This document shows, piece by piece, positions 34,585 through 43,378 of a DNA stretch of 64,000 bases; the first letter of the stretch is position 1, and each line of letters opens with the position of its first letter. Below the pieces are notes generated by a model. It was given only the letters and a program-made list of their open reading frames with translations, ran no database searches and was not told where the DNA came from. Position numbers and translations under genes: made by a program. Source of the DNA: Rhodoferax sp. (lineage in GTDB: Bacteria > Pseudomonadota > Gammaproteobacteria > Burkholderiales > Burkholderiaceae_C); NCBI GenBank assembly GCA_013791765.1, contig VMTC01000047.1:1-64000 (forward strand), written 5' to 3'.

Positions 34585-35668
34585 CACCGGTAGGGCTGCT
34601 TTAACCAGCCCGCTTTGGCAGCGCATCCAGGCCAGTGGCCTCAGCACCCTGGCGGTAATGGGCATGACCAAGAACACCGGCAAAACAGTGGCCTTGAACC
34701 ATCTGCTGGCGCAGGCTGCAGCAGCGCAGGTTGCCGTCGGCGTCACCTCGATCGGCCGCGACGGCGAAGAGCGCGATCAGGTGTTCTATGTGCCCAAGCC
34801 GCCAGTGCTGGTCTGGCCCGGCACACTGGTGGCCACCGCACGCAACACCCTCGAGCGCGCCAGGGTGCGCACCAAACTGATCGACGCCACCGGCATCGAC
34901 AGCCCGATGGGTGAGATCGTGGTGGTGAAGGTGCTCAATGAGGGCGAGATGGAGATCGCTGGGGCCTCCCGTGGCAGTGATCAGCGCCAGGTCATTGCGC
35001 GACTGCAGCAGTGCGGCGCCGCGCTGGTGTTGCTAGATGGCGCGCTCGGGCGCAGCCACCATGCCTCCCCCAGCATCGCCGACGGCGTGATTCTGGCCAC
35101 GGGTGCTGCCATCGGCGGCGGCATGGCGGATGTGCTGCGCAAGACGCGCGAGCGTCTCGCCATTTTGGGTATCGCGCAGGCCGATGCTTGCGTGCGCCAG
35201 CTGTGCGAGCCGGTCTTTGCAAGCGGTGGCGTGGGGCTGTGGGACAGCCACGGTGAGTCGTTGTTTTTGGCTAATATCTCTACATTAAATTCGGCTCCAG
35301 CCCTTATGGAATATGCGCAAGCGGCTATTCAAACAATAGCTGTCAGCGGTGCCGTCGGACGCAGCCTTTGGCACGCCTTGATGACCCTGGCAGCGGCCCG
35401 GCCGGGCCTCACCGTGGTGGTGAGCGACGGCACCAAGCTGTTTGTGCAGGCCGCCGATCTGGCGGTTTTTTCCCAGCTCGGGGGCCGCTTGCTGGCACAG
35501 CGCGCCATTCACATGACAGGCATCACACTCAACCCCTTTTCGCCCCTGGGCGGCAGCTTTGACGCCAGCGCATTCTTGGCCGCCGCACGCGCCGCTTTTG
35601 CCGGCTACGGCGTCAGTGATGTGATGCTGGAACAGACAGAAAAATACCAATTACAGGAGATAACATGA
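34577..35668 (+). CDS. KamB-like P-loop protein, putative lysine 5,6-aminomutase reactivase subunit
   Basis: The ATG at 34577 overlaps the kdd stop by eight bases; a TTG at 34565 is a less likely start. The 363-residue protein has a P-loop in GMTKNTGKTVALNHLL and otherwise no widely known domain. In clostridia and fusobacteria two genes of unproven role, kamB and kamC, lie between kdd and kamD. This gene occupies that place and is probably KamB. A MutS-like KamC is not found in the cluster. A dispersed palindromic repeat (35287-35342) lies in frame inside the coding region and supplies about 18 residues. The stop overlaps the kamD start as ATGA. Confidence 0.65.
   Translation: MSDTGRAALTSPLWQRIQASGLSTLAVMGMTKNTGKTVALNHLLAQAAAAQVAVGVTSIGRDGEERDQVFYVPKPPVLVWPGTLVATARNTLERARVRTKLIDATGIDSPMGEIVVVKVLNEGEMEIAGASRGSDQRQVIARLQQCGAALVLLDGALGRSHHASPSIADGVILATGAAIGGGMADVLRKTRERLAILGIAQADACVRQLCEPVFASGGVGLWDSHGESLFLANISTLNSAPALMEYAQAAIQTIAVSGAVGRSLWHALMTLAAARPGLTVVVSDGTKLFVQAADLAVFSQLGGRLLAQRAIHMTGITLNPFSPLGGSFDASAFLAAARAAFAGYGVSDVMLEQTEKYQLQEIT
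35287..35342. repeat. Dispersed mini-repeat, copy inside the kamB-like gene
   Basis: On the minus strand this reads ATAGCCGCTTGCGCATATTC followed by CATAAGGGCTGGAGCCGAATTT. It matches the intergenic copy at 59821-59873 at most positions. It stays in frame within the host gene and encodes the stretch around NSAPALMEYAQAAI. Confidence 0.7.
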
Positions 35669-37224
35669 GCCAGTTGCATTTGGACCAGTCGCAGATCGAC
35701 CGCGCCCGCGCCTCGGCCCAACGCATTGCGCACCAAGTCTTTGACGAGATGGCGGGTTTTACGACCACCACCGTGGAGCGCGCCACGCTGCGCCTGCTGG
35801 GTGTTGACGGTGTCGATGACAACCAGGTGCCGCTGCCCAATCGGGTGGTGGAACATTTGCAGGCGCAAAACCTGCTGCAACACGGCGCCGCGATCATTCT
35901 GGCCGGCGCCATGCAAACAACGGGCTTCACCGCCCAGCAAATCGCCGACGCGGTTGCCGCTGGCACTCTGACATTGAGCTACCCCCAGGACGAAGCCGCC
36001 GCACGCCAGGCGGCTCAAGCCCACGCGGCCATGGCGTGCCAGCACATCGCCGGGCAGCGCGCGCACCGCGCCGAGCAGATCAAGACCCTGGGCCAGGGCC
36101 AAGCCCCCTGGCTGTACCTGATCGTGGCCACCGGCAACATCCATGAAGACGTGCTGCAAGCCCGGGCCGCCGCCGAGCAGGGCGCCGACATCATTGCCGT
36201 GATCCGCTCCACCGGCCAGAGCCTGCTGGACTATGTGCCCTTCGGCGCGACCACCGAAGGTTTTGGCGGCACCTACGCCACGCAGGAGAACTTTCGCCTG
36301 ATGCGCGCTGCGCTCGATGATGTGGGCGCCAAGGTGGGCCGCTACATCCGCCTGACCAACTACTGCTCGGGCCTGTGCATGCCCGAGATCGCGGCCATGG
36401 GCGCGGTGGAGCGCCTGGACATGATGCTCAACGACTCGATGTACGGCATCATCTTTCGCGACATCAACATGCAGCGCACCTTCATCGACCAGTTTTTCTC
36501 GCGCATGGTCAATGCCTATGCCGGCATCATCATCAACACCGGCGAAGACAATTACCTCACCACGGCGGACGCGTATGAGGCAGCGCACACGGTGTTGGCC
36601 TCGCAACTGATCAACGAACAGTTTGCCTATTTGTCAGGCCTCAAGCCCGAACAAATGGGCCTGGGACACGCGTTCGAGATTCACCCGGAGATGGAAAACG
36701 GTTTCTTGTGGGAACTGGCGCACGCGCAACTGGTGCGCCAGGTGTTTCCCGACGCTTGTCTGAAGTACATGCCGCCGACCAAGCACATGACCGGCAACAT
36801 TTTCAAAGGCCAGGTGCAGGACGCGTTGTTCAACGTTGTGAGCGTGCTGACGCAGCAAAACATCCACTTGGCTGGAATGATGACCGAGGCGATCCACACA
36901 CCGTTCATCCAGGATCGTTTTCTGGCGATCCAGAACGCCAAATACGTGTTTGGCACCATGAAAGACCTGCACAGCGAGATTGAATTCAAGCGCGGCGGCC
37001 AGATCGAGTTGCGGGCGCAATCGGTGCTGGCACAGGCCGAGAGCATGCTGGCGAAGATCGAAGCCATGGGCCTGCCCGGCGCCATTGGCCAGGGCCTGTT
37101 TGCCGACATATCGCGCACGCCGACCGGCGGCAAAGGGCTGGATGGCGTGATTCCTAAGGCCGACAACTACTACAACCCGTTTCCTGAATTGATGCTGCCA
37201 ATCCAAGGAGCAAACCATGCTTGA
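35665..37224 (+). CDS. kamD: D-lysine/beta-lysine 5,6-aminomutase alpha subunit
   Basis: The start has a strong ribosome site (CAGGAGA) and overlaps the preceding stop by four bases. The 519 residues agree with KamD (about 516), which binds PLP and the adenosylcobalamin-facing active site in a TIM barrel. Conserved family stretches include FGATTEGFGGTYATQENF, RLTNYCSGLCMPEIA and NTGEDNYLTTADA. The enzyme moves the terminal amino group of beta-lysine to form 3,5-diaminohexanoate. It overlaps kamE by eight bases, as expected for the subunits of one complex. Confidence 0.93.
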   Translation: MSQLHLDQSQIDRARASAQRIAHQVFDEMAGFTTTTVERATLRLLGVDGVDDNQVPLPNRVVEHLQAQNLLQHGAAIILAGAMQTTGFTAQQIADAVAAGTLTLSYPQDEAAARQAAQAHAAMACQHIAGQRAHRAEQIKTLGQGQAPWLYLIVATGNIHEDVLQARAAAEQGADIIAVIRSTGQSLLDYVPFGATTEGFGGTYATQENFRLMRAALDDVGAKVGRYIRLTNYCSGLCMPEIAAMGAVERLDMMLNDSMYGIIFRDINMQRTFIDQFFSRMVNAYAGIIINTGEDNYLTTADAYEAAHTVLASQLINEQFAYLSGLKPEQMGLGHAFEIHPEMENGFLWELAHAQLVRQVFPDACLKYMPPTKHMTGNIFKGQVQDALFNVVSVLTQQNIHLAGMMTEAIHTPFIQDRFLAIQNAKYVFGTMKDLHSEIEFKRGGQIELRAQSVLAQAESMLAKIEAMGLPGAIGQGLFADISRTPTGGKGLDGVIPKADNYYNPFPELMLPIQGANHA

Positions 37225-37966
37225 ATCCAAACGGCCAGAACAATGGGTTAAACCCTACGGCGACACGCTCGGTGATGGCCGCGTCCAGCTGTCTTTCACC
37301 TTGCCGGTGGCGCTCAATGAGACCAGCAAAGAAGGCGCCAAGCGGCTGGCGGCGCTGATGGGCCTCGATGATCCCGCCGTGGTGCATTGCGAAGACATGG
37401 GCCAGGGCTTCAGCTTTTACGTGGTTTATGGGCAGTGCAAACATCAAGTGGATCTGGCCAGCTTCTCGGTCGTCAAACCCGAGTACGAGGTCATGGACAA
37501 AGAGGCGATCAACGCGATGATTGCCGAAAAAATGAAACGGCGCATGGTGGTGGTCGGCGCCACGATCGAGACCGACGCCCACACCGTCGGCATTGACGCC
37601 ATCATGAACATGAAGGGCTTCAACGGCCACAAGGGGCTGGAGAGTTACCACGAGATTCGCGCCATCAACCTCGGGGCGCAGGTGGACTCCGAGGTGCTGG
37701 TGGCGCGTGCGATTGAAGAAAAAGCCGATGTGATTCTGGTGTCGCAGGTGGTGACGCAAAAAAACATTCACCTGGACAACCTGACCCGGCTGGCCGACCT
37801 GCTGGAGGCCGAAGGCTTGCGTGACAAGGTCATCCTGGTGGTGGGCGGCCCGCGCATCAGCCACGAACTGGCGAAAGAACTCGGTTACGACGCCGGTTTT
37901 GGCACCAAATCGTATGCGGAAGATGTGGCCTCCTTTGCGATTCATGAGTGGGTCAAGCGGAATTGA
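37217..37966 (+). CDS. kamE: Lysine 5,6-aminomutase beta subunit (B12-binding)
   Basis: The 249-residue protein has an N-terminal dimerisation part and a C-terminal Rossmann-like cobalamin-binding domain. The base-off B12 motif DxHxxG is seen as TDAHTVG (D120, H122, G125). Lys133 in NMKGF lies eleven residues after that His, the same spacing as the cobalt-binding His133 and the PLP-linked Lys144 of the clostridial beta subunit. VVGGPRIS near the end is the usual loop of this fold. It works with KamD, whose gene overlaps it. Confidence 0.93.
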   Translation: MLESKRPEQWVKPYGDTLGDGRVQLSFTLPVALNETSKEGAKRLAALMGLDDPAVVHCEDMGQGFSFYVVYGQCKHQVDLASFSVVKPEYEVMDKEAINAMIAEKMKRRMVVVGATIETDAHTVGIDAIMNMKGFNGHKGLESYHEIRAINLGAQVDSEVLVARAIEEKADVILVSQVVTQKNIHLDNLTRLADLLEAEGLRDKVILVVGGPRISHELAKELGYDAGFGTKSYAEDVASFAIHEWVKRN

Positions 37967-38015
37967 TGTTGCTGATGCTGTCCGGTTCATGCTGAGTTGG
38001 TTCGCTGCGCGCGGC

Positions 38016-38077
38016 AACCGGCAGGGGCGGCCTCCTCATGCTGGGGTACCAGAAATCGGTGTCCGCCCCTGCCGGTT
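38016..38077. repeat. Hairpin with perfect 15-base stem
   Basis: AACCGGCAGGGGCGG at 38016-38030 is the exact reverse complement of CCGCCCCTGCCGGTT at 38063-38077, with a 32-base loop. There is no following T-run, so it does not look like a simple intrinsic terminator. It resembles a REP-type extragenic palindrome. Confidence 0.85.
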
Positions 38078-38228
38078 ACCACGCGGGATAGTGGACGCTT
38101 GAAGTTTTGTTCAAGACAGATTGAAGTGCTTTTTGAATTTTTTGATCTCTTCTCCCACCAAAAACGCCAGCGCCGTGGCTGGCTTTGGCGGCCGACGATT
38201 TCTGGTACTCCAGCATGAGGAGGCCGCC
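38026..38228. repeat. 33-base inverted repeat pair (38026-38058 / 38196-38228)
   Basis: The two arms are reverse complements at 32 of 33 positions; both contain CCTCCTCATGCTGG in one orientation. They enclose 137 bases. The arrangement looks like two copies of one REP-like element in opposite orientation, or the ends of a small non-autonomous element. Confidence 0.85.
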
Positions 38229-38338
38229 AATGACTGCCGCGGCGCGGGTTAAATTCGAAGCGTATCAGGACGCTGATGAACGGCCCATGGCAAGTCATTG
38301 GTGCAGGTCGCAAAGAATAAATTTTTAAAGGAAACAAC

Positions 38339-38752
38339 ATGGAAAACTACACCAGCCTGATCCGACTGCGCATCAGCGCGCACGACGCCCACTATGCCGG
38401 CGGTCTGGTCGATGGCGCGCGGATGCTGCACCTGTTTGGCGATGTCGCGACCGAGCTCTTGATCCGCAGCGACGGCGACGAAGGTCTGTTTGTGGCTTAC
38501 GACGCGGTTCAATTTCTGGCGCCGGTTTACGCCGGTGACTACATCGAGGCCAGCGGGCGCATCGTCGCCATGGGCAAGAGCTCGCGCAAGATGGTGTTTG
38601 AGGCGCGCAAGGTGATTGCGTCTGCGGGCATTGCCGGTCAGGCTTCCGCTGCCGACGTGCTGGCCGAGCCGATCATGGTCTGCAAAGCCAGCGGCACCTG
38701 TGTCGTGCCAATTCAATGCCAGCGTATCGCGCACGCGCCCATCAGCTGCTGA
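38339..38752 (+). CDS. kal: 3-aminobutyryl-CoA ammonia lyase
   Basis: The 137-residue protein is a short hot-dog-fold enzyme. It has the Kal-type opening [24 protein letters not shown], then [20 protein letters not shown] and [17 protein letters not shown]. Kal removes ammonia from L-3-aminobutyryl-CoA to give crotonyl-CoA. The start is set by AAAGGAAAC upstream. The stop lies two bases before the kce start. Length and context match known Kal. Confidence 0.9.
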   Translation: MENYTSLIRLRISAHDAHYAGGLVDGARMLHLFGDVATELLIRSDGDEGLFVAYDAVQFLAPVYAGDYIEASGRIVAMGKSSRKMVFEARKVIASAGIAGQASAADVLAEPIMVCKASGTCVVPIQCQRIAHAPISC

Positions 38753-38754
38753 GC

Positions 38755-39576
38755 ATGGACAAGCTCATCATCACCGCCGCCTTGAGCGGCGCCGAAGTCA
38801 CCCGCGAGCAGCAGCCAAAGCTGCCGATCACGCCCGAAGAGATCGGTCTCGCGGCCCAGGAATGCTTTCAAGCCGGGGCGGCCATCGTGCATGTGCATGC
38901 CAGACGCCCGGACGGCACGCCGACGCAGGACAAGGAGACCTACCGCCAGATCATCGCGGCGGTGCGCGCACGCTGCGACGTGATCGTGCAGGTGTCCACC
39001 GGCGGTGCCGTCGGCATGACGCCGGCCGAGCGCCTCGCGCCCGTCACCTTGCAGCCCGAGATGGCGACCCTGTCGATGGGTTCGGTCAACTTCGGCGGCG
39101 ACGTGTTCGTGAATCATCCGGCCGACATGGCGGTGTTTCTGCGTGCGATGCAGCAGCACGGCGTCAAACCCGAACTCGAAATCTTCGATAGCGGCATGCT
39201 CAGCACCGCGCTGCGCTGGCTCCAGAAAGGCGTGCTGAGCGGCCCGCAACACTTTGACTTTGTGCTCGGTCTTGCGGGGGGCATGGCGGGCACACCCGAG
39301 GCGCTGATGTACCTGAAATCTCAACTGCCTGCGGGCTCGACCTGGACTGTGGCCGGCATTGGCGCGGCGCAACTGCCGCTGGGTGCGCTGGCCATCGTGC
39401 TGGGCGGCCATGTGCGCGTGGGCTTTGAAGACAATGTGTACTACCGCAAGGGTGAGCTGGCCAGCAGCAACGCGCAGTTGGTAGCACGCATCGCACGCCT
39501 CAGCCGCGAGCTCGATCGGGCCGTGGCGACACCCGACGAGGCGCGTAACATCCTGGGTCTTCGCTCCAGGCGCTGA
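38755..39576 (+). CDS. kce: 3-keto-5-aminohexanoate cleavage enzyme (BKACE family)
   Basis: The ATG at 38755 follows the kal stop directly and gives 273 residues starting MDKLIITAALSGAE; a longer frame would overlap kal. The BKACE metal site IVHVHARRPDG is present, along with STGGAVGMT, LSMGSVNFG and GLAGGMAGTPEAL. Kce uses acetyl-CoA to split 3-keto-5-aminohexanoate into acetoacetate and 3-aminobutyryl-CoA, which Kal then uses. BKACE enzymes vary in substrate, but the neighbouring genes fix this one. Confidence 0.92.
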   Translation: MDKLIITAALSGAEVTREQQPKLPITPEEIGLAAQECFQAGAAIVHVHARRPDGTPTQDKETYRQIIAAVRARCDVIVQVSTGGAVGMTPAERLAPVTLQPEMATLSMGSVNFGGDVFVNHPADMAVFLRAMQQHGVKPELEIFDSGMLSTALRWLQKGVLSGPQHFDFVLGLAGGMAGTPEALMYLKSQLPAGSTWTVAGIGAAQLPLGALAIVLGGHVRVGFEDNVYYRKGELASSNAQLVARIARLSRELDRAVATPDEARNILGLRSRR

Positions 39577-39639
39577 GTTCGCTGCCTTCTTTGTATCTCG
39601 TTGGCGCGCAGGCGTCGCAAAATTATCCAGCCCCGAGCT

Positions 39640-40554
39640 ATGTCCCGTATCAATGCCAACCTGTTGTTGACCCTGGTCGCCCTGATCTGGGGTTCCGCCT
39701 TCGTGGCGCAAAGCCGGGGCATGGTGCATCTGGGGCCGATGATGTTCACCGGCGTGCGCTTTCTGATCGGGGCTCTGGTCGTCATGCCGCTGATGTGGGT
39801 CGAGTGGCGCAGTCTTGCGCGCCGGGGTAAAACCCTGCAGCGCCTGGACGGGCTCAAGATCGCCGGGCTGGGCACGCTGCTGGCGCTGGGTGCCGTTATG
39901 CAGCAGATCGGCATTGTAAGCACCAGCGTCACCCATGCGGGCTTTCTGACGGCGCTCTATGTGCCGCTGGTGACGGTGCTCGGTTGGCTGCTATGGCGCC
40001 AGTGGCCGCATTGGTCGGTCTGGCCAGGCGCGCTGGCCTGCCTGGCGGGGGCGTATTTGCTGTCGGGTGCGCAGCAGCTGTCGATTGGCGCTGGCGATCT
40101 CTGGATCATCGCCTCGACCCTGCCGTGGGCGCTTCATGTGCTGCTGATCGGTCGGGTGGCGCACCGCATGGCAGCGCCCTTTTTGGTGGCGGGCGGTCAA
40201 TTTGTGGTTTGCGGGCTGCTGGCGCTGGCCTGGGGCCTGGCGTGGGAGCCTGTCAGTTGGGCCGGCCTGCAGGCGGCGAGCGGGTCGCTGGCCTACGCCG
40301 GTGTCATGTCGGTGGGGGTGGCCTTTACCGCTCAGGTGGTGGCGCAGCGCTACGCGCAGGCGAGCGACGCCGCCATTGTGTTGTCAGCTGAAACCCTGTT
40401 TGCTGCCGCCTTTGGCTACCTGCTGATGGGCGACCGCCTGGACGCCGCTGGCCTGGCCGGTTGCGCTCTGATTCTCGTGAGCATGGTGGGGGTGCAACTG
40501 CTGCCGCTGCTGCGCCGAAGTCGCGTTCCTGTTGTGCTTGAGCAGCAGGCATGA
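39640..40554 (+). CDS. DMT/EamA-family transporter
   Basis: The ATG at 39640 gives 304 residues with about ten hydrophobic segments in two halves, the EamA repeat plan. It begins INANLLLTLVALIWGSAFVAQ and includes the typical APFLVAGGQF, and the ALSAETLF-like VLSAETLFAAAFG. EamA members export amino acids and related compounds. Its place 63 bases after kce suggests transport of lysine or a pathway product, but substrate cannot be read from sequence. Confidence 0.85.
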   Translation: MSRINANLLLTLVALIWGSAFVAQSRGMVHLGPMMFTGVRFLIGALVVMPLMWVEWRSLARRGKTLQRLDGLKIAGLGTLLALGAVMQQIGIVSTSVTHAGFLTALYVPLVTVLGWLLWRQWPHWSVWPGALACLAGAYLLSGAQQLSIGAGDLWIIASTLPWALHVLLIGRVAHRMAAPFLVAGGQFVVCGLLALAWGLAWEPVSWAGLQAASGSLAYAGVMSVGVAFTAQVVAQRYAQASDAAIVLSAETLFAAAFGYLLMGDRLDAAGLAGCALILVSMVGVQLLPLLRRSRVPVVLEQQA

Positions 40555-40761
40555 TGTGCAAAAAACAAATAAATAGGTTTACGCAACATATCGGTCGTAT
40601 ATGGCATTAGCCCACGATAATTAAACAGTATTAGCTAGATAAATACTAGCAAATATAGGCGTAATTTTCGATCATATGTGCGTTTTATGAATATCATTGC
40701 AATTCATGAGCCAACCTGGCCGACCGGGCCTGGGCCCTGCAGGCGCGCGCCATAGACGCCT
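40555..40761. other. AT-rich convergent intergenic region
   Basis: The 207 bases between two converging genes are clearly AT-rich from 40557 to about 40700, unlike the GC-rich neighbours. A short hairpin GCTAG-ATAAATA-CTAGC is present near 40635. No T-run terminator or gene is evident. It may hold weak bidirectional termination or be a scar of an inserted element. Confidence 0.5.
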
Positions 40762-41727
40762 TCAGCGTGCTGCCGGGGCGGTGCGCATCAAGGTGCTTTT
40801 GCCAAACAGGCTCTCGATCAAATCCACCGCTAGCTCGGCGGTCTGGTTGCGCACATCGAGCGCCGGGTTGAGCTCCACCACGTCGAGCGAGGCCAGGCGG
40901 CCGGTGTCGGCAATCATCTCCATGCATAACTGCGCCTCGCGGTAGGTCGGGCCGCCGCGCACGGTGGTGCCAACGCCGGGCGCAATCGCCGGGTCCAGAA
41001 AATCAACATCCAGGCTGACGTGCAGATGGGTGTTGGCATCCACCAGCGCCAGCGCCAGTTCCATGGCGTGGCGCATGCCCATCTCGTCGATGTAGCGCAT
41101 GTCGAACACTTCAATGCCGATGTCATGGACCATGCGTTTCTCTCCGGCGTCGACGCTGCGAATGCCAATCTGGCGAATTTGTTTGGGTAAGAGCGCCGGC
41201 ACATGGCCGCCGATCTCGATCAGTTCCTGCGGGCCGTGGCCGCACAGGCAGGCCACCGGCATGCCGTGGATGTTGCCGCTGGGCGTCAAGGTGGCGGTGT
41301 TGAAGTCGGCGTGCGCGTCAAACCACAAAACGCGCAGCTTCTTACCCTGATCGCGGCAGTGCCGCGCCACTGCGCTGATCGAGCCGATGGCCAGGCAGTG
41401 GTCGCCGCCGAGCATGATCGGCAGCCGCCCGGCTTGCAGTTCTGCATACATGGCCTCGTGAAGCAATTGGTTCCATTGCACCACTTCGGGCAAGTGGCGA
41501 AAGCCGTTGACCTGCTCCTGCCACGGGTTGGCCGGGCCATCAAGGTTGCCGCAGTCTTTGACTTCCAGCCCCAACTGCGTCAGCGCTTGCGCCAGCCCGG
41601 CCACGCGCAGTGCCGCCGGCCCCATGCGGGCACCTAACGTGCCCGCGCCAATGTCGGTGGGTGCGCCAATCAGGCTGATGCACTCTGGGGCGCGGTGCGC
41701 GCTGGGGGAAAGTGGGCTGGTGTTCAT
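40762..41727 (-). CDS. rocF: Arginase
   Basis: The 321-residue protein carries the three manganese-binding motifs of the ureohydrolase family: GGDHCLAIGS, WFDAHADFN and SLDVDFLDPAIAPG. It opens with ISLIGAPTDIGAGTLGARMGP, which favours arginase over agmatinase. It converts arginine to ornithine and urea. The start overlaps the ornithine cyclodeaminase stop as ATGA, so the two enzymes are coupled and take arginine to proline together. Confidence 0.9.
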   Translation of the reverse strand: MNTSPLSPSAHRAPECISLIGAPTDIGAGTLGARMGPAALRVAGLAQALTQLGLEVKDCGNLDGPANPWQEQVNGFRHLPEVVQWNQLLHEAMYAELQAGRLPIMLGGDHCLAIGSISAVARHCRDQGKKLRVLWFDAHADFNTATLTPSGNIHGMPVACLCGHGPQELIEIGGHVPALLPKQIRQIGIRSVDAGEKRMVHDIGIEVFDMRYIDEMGMRHAMELALALVDANTHLHVSLDVDFLDPAIAPGVGTTVRGGPTYREAQLCMEMIADTGRLASLDVVELNPALDVRNQTAELAVDLIESLFGKSTLMRTAPAAR

Positions 41728-42824
41728 GCGGCCAATGCTAACGCGGGTTCGGCGTTGGCACGCGCGCTGGCGTCGGGGCGAATCAGGCTGAACAGGTCTT
41801 TGGGGTTGGCCAACTCGGGTAGCAATGAGAGCTTTTGCCCCAGGCCCAGTTCCAGCGCCGCCTCACGCAGGTAGCGCAGCGCCGAGTAGTCTTCCAGCGC
41901 AAAGCCGACCGAATCAAAGAGCGTGATTTGCGCCGCCGAGGTGCGCCCCGGCGCTTGCGCGCGCAGCACCTGCCAGAGCTCGGTCACGGCAAAATCAAGA
42001 GGCATCTGCTGCAAATCGCCTTCGATCCGGGTCTGCGGCTCGTACTGCACAAACACGCTGGCCGCGCGCAGCACATCGGGGTGCAGCTCGGTCTTGCCGG
42101 GGCAGTCGCCACCGACGCCATTGATGTGCATGCCGGGTTCGATCAGCTCGGGCGTGAGAATGGTGGCGTTGCTTTTGTCGGCCGTCACCGTGGTCACGAT
42201 GTCGGCGCCGCGCACCGCCTGCGCAATGCTGTTGCAGGCGCTCAGGCGCAGCCCGGTGTGTTGCAGGTTGCGCATCAGTTTGCGCGTGGCCAGGGCGTCG
42301 GTATCGAACAGCCGGATTTCTTCAATGCCCAGCAGGTGGTGAAACGCCAGTGCCTGAAACTCAGCCTGCGCACCATTGCCGATCAGGGCCATGGTTTTGC
42401 TGTCGGGCCGGGCCAGCGCGCGCGCGGCAACGGCCGACATGGCTGCGGTGCGCAAGGCGGTGCTCAGCGTCAGTTCGCTCAGCAGCACCGGGATGCCGGT
42501 GGCCACATCGGCCAGCACGCCAAAGGCCATCACGGTGGGCAGCCCCAGGCGCGTGTTCTTGGGGTGACCGTTGACGTACTTGAAGGCGTAGGTCTGGGCG
42601 TCCGAAATCGGCATCAGCTCGATCACGCCGTCCATCGAATGACTGGCCACGCGGGCGCATTTGTCAAAGTCCGGCCAGCGCCGGTAGTCCTCCAATATGT
42701 AGTCGGCCAAGCGCGTCAAGGTGGCGGCGACGCCGGCGTGTGACACCAGAGCGGCAACGTCCTGGACGCTCAAGAATTGGGTTTGCGTTGGCGTTTGGGT
42801 TTGCGTCAGGGCGGGGTGTTTCAT
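41724..42824 (-). CDS. Ornithine cyclodeaminase
   Basis: The ATG at 42824 has GGAG upstream and gives 366 residues; a longer frame reaches into the divergent regulator. The N terminus has a short Thr-Gln repeat (TQTQTPTQTQ). The mu-crystallin/OCD fold is shown by HPKNTRLGLPTVMAFG, a dinucleotide-binding loop LIGNGAQAEFQ, and GADIVTTVTADK then HINGVGGDCPGKTEL. It turns ornithine into proline and ammonia with bound NAD. It is co-transcribed with arginase and divergent from an Lrp-type regulator. Confidence 0.9.
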   Translation of the reverse strand: MKHPALTQTQTPTQTQFLSVQDVAALVSHAGVAATLTRLADYILEDYRRWPDFDKCARVASHSMDGVIELMPISDAQTYAFKYVNGHPKNTRLGLPTVMAFGVLADVATGIPVLLSELTLSTALRTAAMSAVAARALARPDSKTMALIGNGAQAEFQALAFHHLLGIEEIRLFDTDALATRKLMRNLQHTGLRLSACNSIAQAVRGADIVTTVTADKSNATILTPELIEPGMHINGVGGDCPGKTELHPDVLRAASVFVQYEPQTRIEGDLQQMPLDFAVTELWQVLRAQAPGRTSAAQITLFDSVGFALEDYSALRYLREAALELGLGQKLSLLPELANPKDLFSLIRPDASARANAEPALALAA

Positions 42825-42942
42825 GAAGGGGCTCCGGTTCAGAGCAGTGTCTCCAATTGGCATGTCAATGTAAATCGCCAGTTGTGCCGTCTTTTTGGTA
42901 AAAAACTGCCATTTAGTCAGAGAAAATTGACATAATGACGAC

Positions 42943-43368
42943 ATGGATGCCACCGATCACCAATTGTTATCACTCCTGCGCAAGGATGCCCGCACCAGCG
43001 TGGCCACCTTGGCGAGCAAACTCGGAGTGTCGCGCGGCACCGTCAGCAACCGCATCAGCAAGCTTGAAGACGCCGGCATCATCGTCGGCTACACCGTGCG
43101 CTTGCGCCCGGATGCCGAGCCCAATGAGATCAGTGCCTGGATGAGCGTGGCCGTGGCGGGTAATGAAACCCGCGCCGTGATTGCCAGCCTGCTCGGCGAG
43201 CCGGGCGTGGCCTGCCTGCACGACACCAACGGCCGCTGGGACCTGCTGGCTGAACTGCGCGCCACCAGTCTGGCCGAACTCTCGCATGTGCTCGAGCGCA
43301 TCCGGCTGATTCGCGGCATCAGCAGCACCGAGACCAGCATCCACCTGGAAACCTACCGGCTGGCGTGA
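42943..43368 (+). CDS. Lrp/AsnC-family regulator of the arginase operon
   Basis: The 141-residue protein has the N-terminal winged helix (LLSLLRKDARTSVATLASKLGVSRGTVSNRI) and a C-terminal RAM domain. It is divergent from the ornithine cyclodeaminase-arginase pair, with 118 bases between the starts, and probably responds to arginine or ornithine. It is clearly related to the regulator at 31749-32192 in length and order of parts. Confidence 0.88.
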   Translation: MDATDHQLLSLLRKDARTSVATLASKLGVSRGTVSNRISKLEDAGIIVGYTVRLRPDAEPNEISAWMSVAVAGNETRAVIASLLGEPGVACLHDTNGRWDLLAELRATSLAELSHVLERIRLIRGISSTETSIHLETYRLA

Positions 43369-43378
43369 TTGGGCTCAA

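Larger units (their letters stand above)
37967..38338. other. Gene-free stretch between kamE and kal holding inverted repeats
   Basis: These 372 bases interrupt an otherwise tightly packed operon. Small frames exist on both strands, but they lie across the repeats and look like shadows. The notable content is a 15-base perfect hairpin (38016-38077) and a 33-base inverted pair (38026-38058 and 38196-38228). A good ribosome site (AAAGGAAAC) for kal ends the stretch. Confidence 0.8.

Noticed and set aside
33460-34746. 428-codon open frame antisense to kdd
   Set aside because: Translation is rich in His, Arg and Gln without motifs and overlaps a well-supported gene.
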